Of a DNA stretch of 64,000 bases, positions 15,158-24,270 are shown in pieces. A program made the translations under genes and the position numbers. The stretch comes from Salinimicrobium sp049680855 (GTDB lineage Bacteria > Bacteroidota > Bacteroidia > Flavobacteriales > Flavobacteriaceae), in the NCBI RefSeq assembly GCF_049680855.1, contig NZ_JBMPGS010000003.1, forward strand, positions 124,001 through 188,000, in the 5' to 3' direction. The stretch's first letter is position 1. Each line of letters begins with the position of its first letter. Under the pieces are notes generated by a model. That model was given only the letters and a program-made list of their open reading frames with translations, did not search any database and had not been told where the DNA came from.

Positions 15158-16204
15158 TCACATTTTTGAAGGCTCAATTTTAAGAACTGCTTTGATTGGA
15201 TAATGATCTGAATAGGGAACATCGAAATTTGTGAAATATACAGTTTCAATCCCCTCCTGCGGAAGAATATAATCAATCCTAAGGGGGAAATAATCGAAAT
15301 CAAAGGTACGGCCAAACCCATCTCCTTCTTCCTTATAAGCATCATTAAAACCAAGCGATTTAATTTCTCTATAAATGTAGGAATAAGCAGTGTTGTTAAA
15401 ATCTCCCATAATTACTGCCTTATGTAGGCTTTCCCGCACAACATCCATAACTCTCTCTAACTGTTCCTGTTGCTTTACAAAGGTTTGTCCCATACCTTTT
15501 AAAACCCTTTTGGATTCCTCCTGTTCCAAATCAAGCCTGTTCATGTTGGGTTTCACCGTAAAGGATTGCAGGTGCACATTCACCACTCTAACAGTATCAT
15601 TATTTATAACGATATCTGCATAGATAGAATTATTATTACTGGAGGTGGAAAAATTAAGCGAGCCGGAATTGACAATGGGATATTTTGAAAAGATCGCAAG
15701 TCCAAATTCTGCACTTTCCTCCTTCTGCTTGATATATTTATGAGGGAACTCCATCGCTATGTCCAGCTCTCCCTTGTAATATTCCTGCATGGCAAGAATA
15801 TCGGGATCCTGTTCTTTGATAAAGGCTGAAAGTTTTTGCGGGATATCTTTTTCTTCGCTCCACCTAAACTGGTTAAACTGTCGAACATTATAGCTCAAAA
15901 AAGTAATTCCTCCTACCAATTCATCTTCTTCTGAAGCTGAAAATTCATAGATGGAAGTGAGATGATTAAATCCTATTAAAAGAACGATCAAAGGCAAAAG
16001 CAACTGCTTTTTCATCCGAAGCACCCAGTAAACAAAAAAAAGTAGATTTACCAGGATCAACATAGGAACCGCCAAACTCAGGACAGATAGAATTGCGAAT
16101 GTCTTAGGAGGAATAAATGGAAGGAGATAGGAAAATAAAAGCGCCACCGCGAAAAGCGAATTTAACAGGAATAAAAACTTGTCAAACCAGCGGAGATTTT
16201 TCAT
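15158..16204 (-). CDS. Membrane-anchored endonuclease/exonuclease/phosphatase family protein
   Basis: A 348-residue protein with three N-terminal hydrophobic segments (about 11-28, 35-65 and 70-82), then an EEP-fold domain: SYNVRQFN near 105, a Q-E-Y active-site stretch near 140, MGDFNN near 267 and SDHYPI near 335. Such proteins hydrolyse phosphodiester or phosphomonoester bonds (nucleases, sphingomyelinase-like enzymes); the substrate is open. It overlaps the upstream rhomboid gene by 1 nt and is the last gene of the mutL operon. Confidence 0.85.
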   Translation of the reverse strand: MKNLRWFDKFLFLLNSLFAVALLFSYLLPFIPPKTFAILSVLSLAVPMLILVNLLFFVYWVLRMKKQLLLPLIVLLIGFNHLTSIYEFSASEEDELVGGITFLSYNVRQFNQFRWSEEKDIPQKLSAFIKEQDPDILAMQEYYKGELDIAMEFPHKYIKQKEESAEFGLAIFSKYPIVNSGSLNFSTSSNNNSIYADIVINNDTVRVVNVHLQSFTVKPNMNRLDLEQEESKRVLKGMGQTFVKQQEQLERVMDVVRESLHKAVIMGDFNNTAYSYIYREIKSLGFNDAYKEEGDGFGRTFDFDYFPLRIDYILPQEGIETVYFTNFDVPYSDHYPIKAVLKIEPSKM

Positions 16205-17118
16205 CAGTTTTCTTTTCCGGCGTTAAATAAATAATCCTTTTCCTGTTTTGTAAGACTGTCGTAACCGCTTTTGCTTATCTTATCAAGAATGGCATCTACT
16301 TTTGCCTGTTCTTCTTTCTTATTTCTGGTAGGAGAGGCAAAGGAACTGTTTGTCCCTGAATTCTTTTTCCGGTGCACGGTTTTAAGGTTGCTTCTCCCCC
16401 GGTTCGACCTACTCGAAGATGATCCAAACAAAGAGCTGAACCAGTCCAGTAACTTTTCAAAACCAGAGGCAAAATCATTCCCTTTTCCCAGTTGGGTCGC
16501 ATAGATATATCCAAAAGCAGCACCACCCAGGTGAGCTAAATGCCCGCCGGGATTGCTTATGGGAATTTGTACAATGTCCAGGATCACCAAAAATGCCGCG
16601 ATCCACCAGAATTTTACACTACCTAATAGCAGTAACCTAACTCTCATGTGCGGGATATGAGTAGCAATTCCCACCAGGACCGACATTACTGCAGCCGAAG
16701 CTCCCAATAAATAAGATCTTCCCAGCCCCGAAAATGCCGGAAACAAATTATAACTCAACATATAGACCAGGGCTCCAAAAATGGCACCCAGGAAGTAAAA
16801 GTTCAGCAGCTTTTTACCTGAAAAATAATTCAGAAAGTAAATTCCTGAAAAATAAAGAATAAGCATATTCCCCAGGATGTGCCAGATGCCGCTGTGCAAA
16901 AACGCATAGGTAATGATGGACCAAGGCTTAAGAATATATTCACCCGGTTCTTTCGGAAACACAAACCATTCAAGCAAAAAGTTATCTGGAAACTGAAACA
17001 GAAAAGCCAGCGTCCTGAACAGGAAGAAAAGAACAAACACAATAACGTTCACGGCAATCAACTTTTCGCTTACCGTTGCCGTATTAATTTTATGTCTGAA
17101 ATTATTGGACATTCTCAT
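16204..17118 (-). CDS. Rhomboid family intramembrane serine protease (copy 1)
   Basis: The 304-residue protein has six or so membrane helices. The catalytic serine is in GASAAV near residue 140 and the histidine in HLGGAAFGY near 195, with HSGIWHILGNM near 76 as the usual rhomboid loop. A cytosolic tail of about 90 charged residues follows. It cleaves membrane proteins within the bilayer. It is directly coupled to a second rhomboid gene upstream (1-nt overlap); the two differ by the tail and in the active-site loop (GASAA against GASGA). Confidence 0.9.
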   Translation of the reverse strand: MRMSNNFRHKINTATVSEKLIAVNVIVFVLFFLFRTLAFLFQFPDNFLLEWFVFPKEPGEYILKPWSIITYAFLHSGIWHILGNMLILYFSGIYFLNYFSGKKLLNFYFLGAIFGALVYMLSYNLFPAFSGLGRSYLLGASAAVMSVLVGIATHIPHMRVRLLLLGSVKFWWIAAFLVILDIVQIPISNPGGHLAHLGGAAFGYIYATQLGKGNDFASGFEKLLDWFSSLFGSSSSRSNRGRSNLKTVHRKKNSGTNSSFASPTRNKKEEQAKVDAILDKISKSGYDSLTKQEKDYLFNAGKEN

Positions 17119-17861
17119 TAATCCCAGCGGTTTTGATTAAACTGATTTTTTTTCCAGTACCACATCATTATAAAACCAAATAAAGCTCCTCCCACGTGCG
17201 CAAAATGGGCAATTCCTCCACCAAACAACGAGTAACCGGTAAATCCGGAAAACAGGTCGATCGCGATCAAAGCAGGAATAAAATATTTCGCTTTGACCGG
17301 TACGGGAACAAATAAAAGAAATAATTCCACATTTGGAAACATCATTCCAAACGCCACCAGGATTCCATAAATTGCCCCTGAAGCTCCTACTGCCGGAGTA
17401 TTAAAAGCGGTATAAAATTCTGTCAACACTTCTTTAGAAACAGAATTTAAAATACCGGTAGAATATTGTCCTGTTTCCAGCATCTGCTGAATTGCCTGCG
17501 GATCCATTCCGGCATTCAATAAAGCATTATAACCCGTTTCTACCTGGTAATAATTTACCAAAGTATGAATTATTGCGGCACCAATTCCCGCTGAAAAATA
17601 AAAAAACAGGAATTTCTTCTGTCCTAGAATTTGCTCAATAGGGCTGCCAAAAGCCCAGAGCGCGTACATATTGAAAAGAATATGCATAAAGCCGCCGTGC
17701 ATGAACATATGAGTAACCAGTTGCCAGACAGCGAAATTTTCATTTTCAAAAAACCAAAGCCCAAACCAACCTACAGCCCGTGGCCCCAAAGAATAAGCCC
17801 CAATAAAAAATATAATATTTATGATCAAAAGGACCTTTACAGTCTCTGTAATTCTTCCCAT
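17118..17861 (-). CDS. Rhomboid family intramembrane serine protease (copy 2)
   Basis: A 247-residue rhomboid without the long tail: HMFMHGGFMHILFNMYALW near residue 51, catalytic Ser in VGASGAIYGI near 158, and His in HFAHVGGALFGF near 222. A roughly 50-residue soluble insertion lies between the second and third helices. It starts on the last base of the mutL stop codon, so MutL, both rhomboids and the EEP protein are translated from one message. Confidence 0.9.
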   Translation of the reverse strand: MGRITETVKVLLIINIIFFIGAYSLGPRAVGWFGLWFFENENFAVWQLVTHMFMHGGFMHILFNMYALWAFGSPIEQILGQKKFLFFYFSAGIGAAIIHTLVNYYQVETGYNALLNAGMDPQAIQQMLETGQYSTGILNSVSKEVLTEFYTAFNTPAVGASGAIYGILVAFGMMFPNVELFLLFVPVPVKAKYFIPALIAIDLFSGFTGYSLFGGGIAHFAHVGGALFGFIMMWYWKKNQFNQNRWD

Positions 17862-19720
17862 TACATGAATTTTTTATCCAATTCGTCTACAGTCAATGTG
17901 ATAAAGACTGGTTTATTATATGGCGTTAAAGTGCTTTCTTTACACGCAAAAAGACTGTTCAAAATATTTTGTTGTTCCAGGTTGTTCAAGACAGTACCAG
18001 ATTTTACAGCCATTCCTTTTGCCAAAGATTTTGCGAGGACATCTGCCTGGGAAAAACTACTCTCCGGAACCTCATTTTCAAGGTCTGAGAGAAGCTGTTC
18101 AAGCAAGATCGCTACTTCGCTTTCAGAAATAAGTGTGGGAATACCCGTAATCTCCACAGAATTCTTTCCAAATTTAGAAAATACGAACCCGGTGTGCTCC
18201 AAAGATTCTTTTGATTCCTTTAGGAGCGACATTTCCTGAGAATTGAACTGTAACATTAGTGGAAACAACAGCTGCTGACTTACGGCTGCTGTTACGGTAA
18301 TACTTTTAAGTAATTCTTCATAAAGAATTCTCGTATGAGCTCTGTGTTGATCTATCACCAAAATACCACTTTTGAGAGTACTGACAATATATTTCTTATT
18401 CAGCTGAAAAGTGGTATTTCCCGTCTCCTTTTCTGCGGAAGAACCAAAAAGATTTCCTGTCACTTCATCGCTTTCGAATTCAACATGCTGCAGTTCAGAT
18501 GAACTTGCTCCAGATTCCTTTTGCTGCAGTCCTGAATAGAGGCTTTCCCAGCTTCCGCCGGTATTTTCCTTTCTATATCCCGATGAAGAACCACGAGAGC
18601 CACCGCTGTTTTCTTTAAACGGGTTAAAGCTCCTGTCCACTTCAATTTTTGGTGCAGTTACTTCTTTTTTATTTAATTCATAAGGAGTATCAAATGTATG
18701 GTCTCTTTCAAAATCTAATACCGGCGCAACATTGAACTGCCCCAGGCTATGCTTGATAGAACTCCGCAGAATAGAATATAACGCGTGCTCGTCATCAAAT
18801 TTTATTTCAGTTTTGGTGGGGTGTATATTGATATCAATACTCTTTGGATCCACCTCCAGGTATAAAAAATAGCTGGGATATGCTTTGTCTTTCAAAAGGC
18901 CTTCAAAAGCCGCAACTACCGCATGATTCAAGTAAGGGCTTTTTATGAACCTGTCATTCACAAAGAAAAATTGTTCTCCCCTGCTGCGCTTTGCAAATTC
19001 CGGTTTTCCTACAAAACCATGGATTTTCACGATTTCAGTGTCTTCTTCTACAGGCACCAGTTTTTCATTCGTCTTACCTCCAAAGATGTTGACAATCCGT
19101 TGCCGGTAATTACTTCCCGGTAATTGAAACATCTCACTCCCATTATGAAAAAGAGAAAACTGAATAGCAGGATGCGCCAAAGCAACCCGCTGAAATTCAT
19201 CTATAATATGTCTTGTTTCAACAGAGTCACTTTTAAGGAAATTACGTCGTGCAGGAATATTATAAAACAGGTTTTTTACGCATATGGAAGTTCCAACGGG
19301 AGTTACCACAGGCTCCTGGGAAGTTACTTCGCTTCCTTCAATTTTAATACAGGTTCCCACTTCATCATCCTCCTGCCGGCTCTTTAGTTCAACATGAGCA
19401 ATTGCCGCAATAGAAGCCAGTGCTTCCCCTCTAAACCCCTTGGTTTTCAAACTGAAAAGATCTTCTGCTGCGTGAATTTTAGAAGTCGCATGTCTTTCAA
19501 AGCAAAGCCTGGCATCAGTAAGGCTCATACCTTTTCCATCATCAATCACCTGTATAAGGGTTTTACCCGCTTCTTTTATGATGACCTTGATTTGCCCTGC
19601 CCCGGCATCTATACTGTTCTCAAGAAGTTCTTTAATAACTGAAGCCGGCCGCTGCACCACTTCTCCCGCAGCAATTTGATTCGCAACATGATCGGGTAAA
19701 AGATGAATAACATCAGTCAT
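17861..19720 (-). CDS. mutL: DNA mismatch repair protein MutL
   Basis: The 619-residue protein has the GHKL ATPase motifs at the N-terminus: IAAGEVVQRPASVIKEL near 16, DAG-D-G near 40-65 and GFRGEAL near 95. A low-complexity S/G-rich linker (about 365-405) precedes the C-terminal dimerisation domain. There the metal-binding stretch reads DQHRAHTRILYEE from Asp457, so DQHA-x2-E-x4-E is only partly kept and endonuclease activity is uncertain. MutL couples MutS mismatch recognition to strand removal. It lies first to second in a tightly packed minus-strand operon. Confidence 0.95.
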   Translation of the reverse strand: MTDVIHLLPDHVANQIAAGEVVQRPASVIKELLENSIDAGAGQIKVIIKEAGKTLIQVIDDGKGMSLTDARLCFERHATSKIHAAEDLFSLKTKGFRGEALASIAAIAHVELKSRQEDDEVGTCIKIEGSEVTSQEPVVTPVGTSICVKNLFYNIPARRNFLKSDSVETRHIIDEFQRVALAHPAIQFSLFHNGSEMFQLPGSNYRQRIVNIFGGKTNEKLVPVEEDTEIVKIHGFVGKPEFAKRSRGEQFFFVNDRFIKSPYLNHAVVAAFEGLLKDKAYPSYFLYLEVDPKSIDINIHPTKTEIKFDDEHALYSILRSSIKHSLGQFNVAPVLDFERDHTFDTPYELNKKEVTAPKIEVDRSFNPFKENSGGSRGSSSGYRKENTGGSWESLYSGLQQKESGASSSELQHVEFESDEVTGNLFGSSAEKETGNTTFQLNKKYIVSTLKSGILVIDQHRAHTRILYEELLKSITVTAAVSQQLLFPLMLQFNSQEMSLLKESKESLEHTGFVFSKFGKNSVEITGIPTLISESEVAILLEQLLSDLENEVPESSFSQADVLAKSLAKGMAVKSGTVLNNLEQQNILNSLFACKESTLTPYNKPVFITLTVDELDKKFM

Positions 19721-20014
19721 TTAATTCGGCGTCATAAAGATGGACAAATCAAAATCTATGATCCAAAGGAAGATAAGGATTAGAATAGCTATAATGATCA
19801 AAACGCGCGTATTGATTTCGCGGTTTCCCCTGTTACGACTGCTGTTTCTTGCTTCTGCCCATTGAGAACCAAAATCTATAGCATTGGTCGTCTCTTTATA
19901 CTTATGGAATTTTGAATTAAATTCATAAATATTCCCCGCGTCCTTACCTTTATAATACCGCGGAGTATAATTATATCGAGCGTTTTTTCTGGCTTTGTAT
20001 AGATTGATTTTCAA
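19721..20014 (-). CDS. Small single-pass membrane protein, unknown function
   Basis: A 97-residue frame from a TTG start, with a basic, tyrosine-rich N-terminal 65 residues and one strongly hydrophobic segment near 71-88, ending three bases before mutL. It has no recognised domain. The coding call rests on its tight placement between ribH and mutL on the same strand, its charged-then-hydrophobic architecture and the absence of a better frame. The start is uncertain because no ATG is available. Confidence 0.6.
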   Translation of the reverse strand: MKINLYKARKNARYNYTPRYYKGKDAGNIYEFNSKFHKYKETTNAIDFGSQWAEARNSSRNRGNREINTRVLIIIAILILIFLWIIDFDLSIFMTPN

Positions 20015-20127
20015 GATGCTCTTTCTTTAATTGTGGAAACTCAAATTTACTTAAAATGCACAAGAAACAGAAGTTTCCCGTCATAAAAGTAACTACAACA
20101 AAAACAATGCCGCTACAAGAATTAAGG

Positions 20128-20625
20128 CTACAGGCGAGCGTCCTGCCGTAGTTTTGCCATTTTAATAGCTGCAATAGCAGCTTCAGTTCCTTTGTTGCCG
20201 TGTTTCCCGCCAGACCTGTCAATTGCCTGCTGCATGTTTCTATCTGTCAACACACAAAAAATCACAGGAATATCCTGATGCACGTTAAGGTCCTTGATCC
20301 CCTGAGAAACGGCTTCACATACGAAATCAAAATGTTTAGTTTCCCCTTCAATCACGCTTCCAATAGCTATGACGGCATCAAACATATCATAGGTTTCCTG
20401 CATCTTTTTACAGCCATAAACCAGTTCAAAACTGCCGGGAACATTCCAACGCACGATATTTTGCTCTAGTACCCCGTTATCACGAAGGGCTTCAAAAGCA
20501 CCTTTAAATAAGCCTTCAGTGATGTTGTCGTTCCATTCTGAAACAACAATCCCAAACCTGAATTCCTTCGCGTTTGGGATGTTGTTCTTATCGTATTCTG
20601 AAAGATTTTTACCTTCGGTAGCCAT
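20128..20625 (-). CDS. ribH: 6,7-dimethyl-8-ribityllumazine synthase
   Basis: The 165-residue enzyme catalyses the penultimate step of riboflavin synthesis. FGIVVSEWND near residue 23 forms the substrate site, VPGSFEL is near 60, and IGSVIEGETKHFDFV near 87 contains the conserved histidine. TDRNMQQAIDR and a C-terminal GGKHGNKG stretch complete the family pattern. It starts 8 nt after the TPR gene and 113 nt before the small membrane protein gene. Confidence 0.95.
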   Translation of the reverse strand: MATEGKNLSEYDKNNIPNAKEFRFGIVVSEWNDNITEGLFKGAFEALRDNGVLEQNIVRWNVPGSFELVYGCKKMQETYDMFDAVIAIGSVIEGETKHFDFVCEAVSQGIKDLNVHQDIPVIFCVLTDRNMQQAIDRSGGKHGNKGTEAAIAAIKMAKLRQDARL

Positions 20626-20633
20626 ACTTTAAA

Positions 20634-21404
20634 TTATTGCATTGCCTGTGCCTGTCCAAGATATCCAGCAACCATGTCTGCCTGAGATGAATTTGGAAAT
20701 TCATCCTCTATCCTGGTCAGGTATTCTTCAGCTTTTTCTCCTTCTCCAAGAGAAAGTGCAGTAATAGCCGCTTTTAGAAGAAACTTAGGAGTGGTAAATT
20801 CATTTGTTCTCATAGTGGCAGCCTCTTCATAGTAATTCAAAGCTTCTTCCGGCTGCTCTAGCTGCATAAATGCATCGCCCAATGCTCCTTTTGCCAATGG
20901 CGCAATTACCTCATCATCACTCTCAAAATCGTCAAGCTGATTGATAGCCTCCTGGTAATTATTAGTGCTCAAGTAGGCCATTCCCGCATAATATCTTGCA
21001 AGATTTGCTGCATTTGTGCTACCATAATTATCTATAATATCAAGAAAACCGTATTTTCCTTCTCCTCCCGTTAAAGAAAGGTTATAAAGAGAATCACTTT
21101 CTGCTCCAGTAGCATCTAGGGCCGAATCAAAATAGATCTGCGCCTGGAACATTTCGTTAGCTGCTTCGGCTTCTTTTGGCTCCTGCACAAACTCATTATA
21201 AGCAAGGTATCCCAATATAATAATAGCTGCAGCACCAATAATAATAAATATATATTTCTGATTTTTGGCGACCCAGGCTTCGGTTTTACCGGCACCTTCA
21301 TCTAAAGTGTTAAATACTTCTGCAGTTGTAGATTCGTCTTCAACCTTATTTTGCTGCTCTTCTTTATTTTCAGGTTTATATCCTCTTTTCTTGTACGTTG
21401 CCAT
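20634..21404 (-). CDS. YfgM-like membrane-anchored TPR protein
   Basis: A 256-residue protein with a cytoplasmic N-terminus of about 45 residues, one transmembrane helix (about 49-67) and a periplasmic part with several degenerate TPR units (ARYYAGMAYL, AKGALGDAFM, ALNYYEEAA). This matches YfgM/DUF2133-like proteins that associate with the Sec machinery and periplasmic chaperones. It is the first gene of the minus-strand operon and diverges from recF; a TATTTTTG box on the minus strand at 21424-21431 may be its -7 element. Confidence 0.8.
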   Translation of the reverse strand: MATYKKRGYKPENKEEQQNKVEDESTTAEVFNTLDEGAGKTEAWVAKNQKYIFIIIGAAAIIILGYLAYNEFVQEPKEAEAANEMFQAQIYFDSALDATGAESDSLYNLSLTGGEGKYGFLDIIDNYGSTNAANLARYYAGMAYLSTNNYQEAINQLDDFESDDEVIAPLAKGALGDAFMQLEQPEEALNYYEEAATMRTNEFTTPKFLLKAAITALSLGEGEKAEEYLTRIEDEFPNSSQADMVAGYLGQAQAMQ

Positions 21405-21549
21405 AAAAATGTTAATTGAACGGCAAAAATAGAATTTTTATTGAAAATTAAAAGGGAAAATATTTGTTTATTTATCCTAATTTGCCCTCATTAAGATAGC
21501 AGTTCACTCTAAAGAAGAATAATTTCAAAATGCTGAATCACAGCTTTTT

Positions 21550-22629
21550 ATGCAACTAAAATCCCTTTCACTTTTAAATTACAAAAATTTCGAATCGGCA
21601 AACTTTGATTTTGATCCTAAAATAAATTGCCTTGTTGGCAATAACGGAGTCGGTAAAACCAACGTACTGGATAGCATCTATCATCTCGCCTTCGGAAAAA
21701 GTTATTTTAACCCAATCACCAGTCAGAATATTCGGCACAACTCCGATTTTTTTGTGGTGGAAGGGGAATTTGAAAAATTAGACCGGCAGGAAAATATTCT
21801 TGTGAGCGCTAAAAAAGGACAGAAAAAAGTAATTAAAAGGAACAATAAACCTTACGAAAAATTCAGCGAACACATAGGTTTTATTCCCACAGTCATTATC
21901 TCTCCCGCAGATCGTGATTTAATAATTGAAGGCAGCGAAACCAGAAGAAAGTTCATTGACGGCGTCATTTCACAAGGTGACAATCTTTACCTCAACAGCC
22001 TAATAGACTACGGCAAGATCCTGTCTCAACGCAACTCTCTTCTAAAATATTTTGCCGCCAATCATAGTTTTGATCGTGATACCCTATCAATATATAATAT
22101 GCAGCTGGAAGAACTTGGCAGTACACTTTATAAGAAAAGACAATCATTCCTGGAAACCTTCATTCCTATCTTTAGGAACAGGTATGCGTCTATAAGTAAC
22201 GAGAAGGAACAAGTGGACATTGTGTATAAAAGTCAGTTACAGGAAAAACCGCTTTACGCTCTCCTGGAAGAAAACCTTCAAAAGGATATGGCCCTACAAT
22301 ATACTGGTGTGGGTACCCATAAAGACGATCTTAATTTCGAAATTGAAGGCCATCCTGTAAAGAAATTCGGTTCGCAGGGACAACAAAAATCATTTTTGAT
22401 CGCTTTAAAATTAGCGCAATTTGATTTTATCAAAGATCTCAACAAGGTCTCACCAATCCTCCTTTTAGATGACATTTTTGACAAACTTGATGAGAACCGG
22501 GTCGCTCACATCGTAGATCTTGTGGCTACAGATCAACTTGGGCAGCTTTTTATTAGTGACACTCATGGCGACCGGACAGAAAAAGTTGTTAAAGGCACAA
22601 ATCAATCCTATAAAATGTTTGAACTATGA
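21550..22629 (+). CDS. recF: DNA replication and repair protein RecF
   Basis: The 359-residue SMC-like ATPase has Walker A GNNGVGKTN near residue 30, a signature region FGSQGQQKSFLIALKLAQ near 275 and Walker B ILLLDDIFDKLD near 305. It helps load RecA at gapped DNA. The TGA stop overlaps the ATG of the next gene (ATGA), and the third gene of the run encodes a DUF721 protein, so this is a replication/repair cluster. Confidence 0.95.
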   Translation: MQLKSLSLLNYKNFESANFDFDPKINCLVGNNGVGKTNVLDSIYHLAFGKSYFNPITSQNIRHNSDFFVVEGEFEKLDRQENILVSAKKGQKKVIKRNNKPYEKFSEHIGFIPTVIISPADRDLIIEGSETRRKFIDGVISQGDNLYLNSLIDYGKILSQRNSLLKYFAANHSFDRDTLSIYNMQLEELGSTLYKKRQSFLETFIPIFRNRYASISNEKEQVDIVYKSQLQEKPLYALLEENLQKDMALQYTGVGTHKDDLNFEIEGHPVKKFGSQGQQKSFLIALKLAQFDFIKDLNKVSPILLLDDIFDKLDENRVAHIVDLVATDQLGQLFISDTHGDRTEKVVKGTNQSYKMFEL

Positions 22630-23063
22630 AAAAGGTAAATTTTCTTTTTCTTCTATTCATCTTCAGCCTTGGCTGCAATACACAAACTTCAGAAGAGAAA
22701 ATTCAAAACCTCAACGGGTACTGGGAAATTAAATCTGTGGAACAGGAAAATGAGAATCCTACGGAATACAGGTTCAGTGAAATGGTGGATTATATCGAAA
22801 TTAAAGATGGTGCGGGTTTTCGCACGAAGGTAAAGCCCCAGCTGGACGGCAGTTTTATAAGCACAGAAAATTCCGAAGAATTATCAGTGCAAATTGAAAA
22901 TGACAGCATAAATTTGTACTATACGACCCCATATGATTCCTGGAAAGAAACTTTGCTTTCTTCGGAAGATGACGAAATACAATTGTTAAACCAATATGGG
23001 ACCATCTACACTTACAAAAGATTTAGCCCCTATTTAACTGAAGATTATGGCGAGGAGAAGTAA
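22626..23063 (+). CDS. Lipocalin-like small lipoprotein
   Basis: A 145-residue protein with a lipoprotein signal ending at Cys17 (FSLGC), then a beta-rich domain beginning with LNGYWEIKSVE near residue 29, the usual start of small lipocalin-like domains in Bacteroidota. It overlaps recF by 4 nt and the DUF721 gene by 17 nt. Ligand and role are unknown. Confidence 0.75.
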   Translation: MKKVNFLFLLFIFSLGCNTQTSEEKIQNLNGYWEIKSVEQENENPTEYRFSEMVDYIEIKDGAGFRTKVKPQLDGSFISTENSEELSVQIENDSINLYYTTPYDSWKETLLSSEDDEIQLLNQYGTIYTYKRFSPYLTEDYGEEK

Positions 23064-23343
23064 TGAACATTTAAGCATTAGCGAAGCCCTGCAGGAATTC
23101 GTAGAAGACAACAAACTTCAAAAAGGACTTGATAAAGTTCACGTAAGGGAAGTGTGGAACAGCCAAATGGGTCCGGCTATTGAGAAATATACCACCGCCT
23201 TAAAGCTTGAAAGAAATACGCTATATGTGCAGCTAAGCTCATCTGTTCTCAGGGAGGAACTTAGCTACGGAAAAGAGAAGATCATCAAAATGCTTAACCA
23301 GGAGCTGGGACGAGAACTAGTCAAAAAGCTGGTTTTACGATAA
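23047..23343 (+). CDS. DUF721/DciA-like protein
   Basis: A 98-residue protein with the DUF721 pattern: L-x-x-FVEDNKLQKGLDKVHVREVWNSQMG near residues 14-40 and LYVQLSSSVLREELSY near 57. DUF721 is the core of DciA, the ancestral loader of the replicative helicase DnaB. Linkage to recF supports a DNA-replication role, although helicase loading by this short flavobacterial form is inferred from the family. Confidence 0.82.
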   Translation: MARRSNEHLSISEALQEFVEDNKLQKGLDKVHVREVWNSQMGPAIEKYTTALKLERNTLYVQLSSSVLREELSYGKEKIIKMLNQELGRELVKKLVLR

Positions 23344-23388
23344 AATTTCTAAGTTCTGTTTTTCCGAAAAAGCTTCTAAACTGCAGTT

Positions 23389-23405
23389 CCAAAAATGGCA
23401 TTTAG
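23389..23405. repeat. Near copy of the palindrome, CCAAAAATGGCATTTAG
   Basis: The left half is complete and the right half is shortened (CATTTA). It lies in the 184-nt spacer before pcm, where no other feature was found. Confidence 0.5.
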
Positions 23406-23527
23406 ACACATTATTTTTCGCCGGTCTATCGGCACAGAATTGCCACTTAAAATTTCTTCCACGCAGCACATTGTACATTTCATAATTATTATATTTAATT
23501 AAGTACCAAACACTTAACTTGTAATTT

Positions 23528-24157
23528 ATGGTCACGCAGGAGGAAATGATAGAAAAACAGCTTAAAAGCAGGGGAATCTCAGATGAAAAAGTGCTTAAAG
23601 CGATGCAGGAAGTTGATCGCAGACTTTTTGTTCCTGAAGAAATGAAAGCTCATGCTTATGAAGATCGCCCGCTGCCCATAGGAAAAGATCAAACGATTAG
23701 CCAGCCATATATTGTAGCCTATATGGCCGAAAAATTGGAAATATCTCCTAAAAACACCATTTTGGAAGTAGGAACCGGCTGCGGCTATAACGCTGCAGTT
23801 CTATCAAAGCTTGCTTTACACGTATACAGCGTTGAAATTATTGAATGGCTGGCAAAACTTGCCGAAGAAAGCCTTCCAAAAATTGAAGTTCCAAACATCA
23901 CTACCCGCCAGGGCGATGGATTTGCCGGCTGGCCCGAAAAAGCACCTTTTGATGCCATTATTCTCACTGCTGCTCCAGCCAGTATCCCCAACCCCTTAAA
24001 GGAACAATTAAAAATTGGTGGAAAATTACTCGCTCCTGTTGGCGAAAATAGCCAGAAGCTGATTTTACTGGAAAAGACCGGTAAAGACTCATTTAAAGAA
24101 AAAACACTGCTCCTGGTAAATTTTGTTGCAATGACCGGAAAAGCAGAAAGTAATTAA
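23528..24157 (+). CDS. pcm: Protein-L-isoaspartate O-methyltransferase
   Basis: The 209-residue SAM-dependent enzyme repairs isoaspartyl residues in aged proteins. The PCMT signature is DQTISQPYIVAYM near residue 57, the SAM-binding loop is EVGTGCGYNAA near 80, and APFDAIILTAA is near 138. It has its own spacer upstream and no obvious operon partner. Confidence 0.95.
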   Translation: MVTQEEMIEKQLKSRGISDEKVLKAMQEVDRRLFVPEEMKAHAYEDRPLPIGKDQTISQPYIVAYMAEKLEISPKNTILEVGTGCGYNAAVLSKLALHVYSVEIIEWLAKLAEESLPKIEVPNITTRQGDGFAGWPEKAPFDAIILTAAPASIPNPLKEQLKIGGKLLAPVGENSQKLILLEKTGKDSFKEKTLLLVNFVAMTGKAESN

Positions 24158-24270
24158 ATTCCGAAAGCATACTTTCCCATTCACTTATTGCTTGAAAGAA
24201 AAGCAGGAATTTTCCTGTTTGTCTTCTTTATTTATCAGAAAATAATATTTTTAGCGAAAATTTTTAAACA

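Noticed and set aside
16587..16600. Many half-sites of the palindrome (for example AAAAATGCC at 16590, TGCCATTTTTGA at 29981 and 55691)
   Set aside because: Half-sites are AT-rich and can occur by chance in this genome; only sites with both halves were counted.
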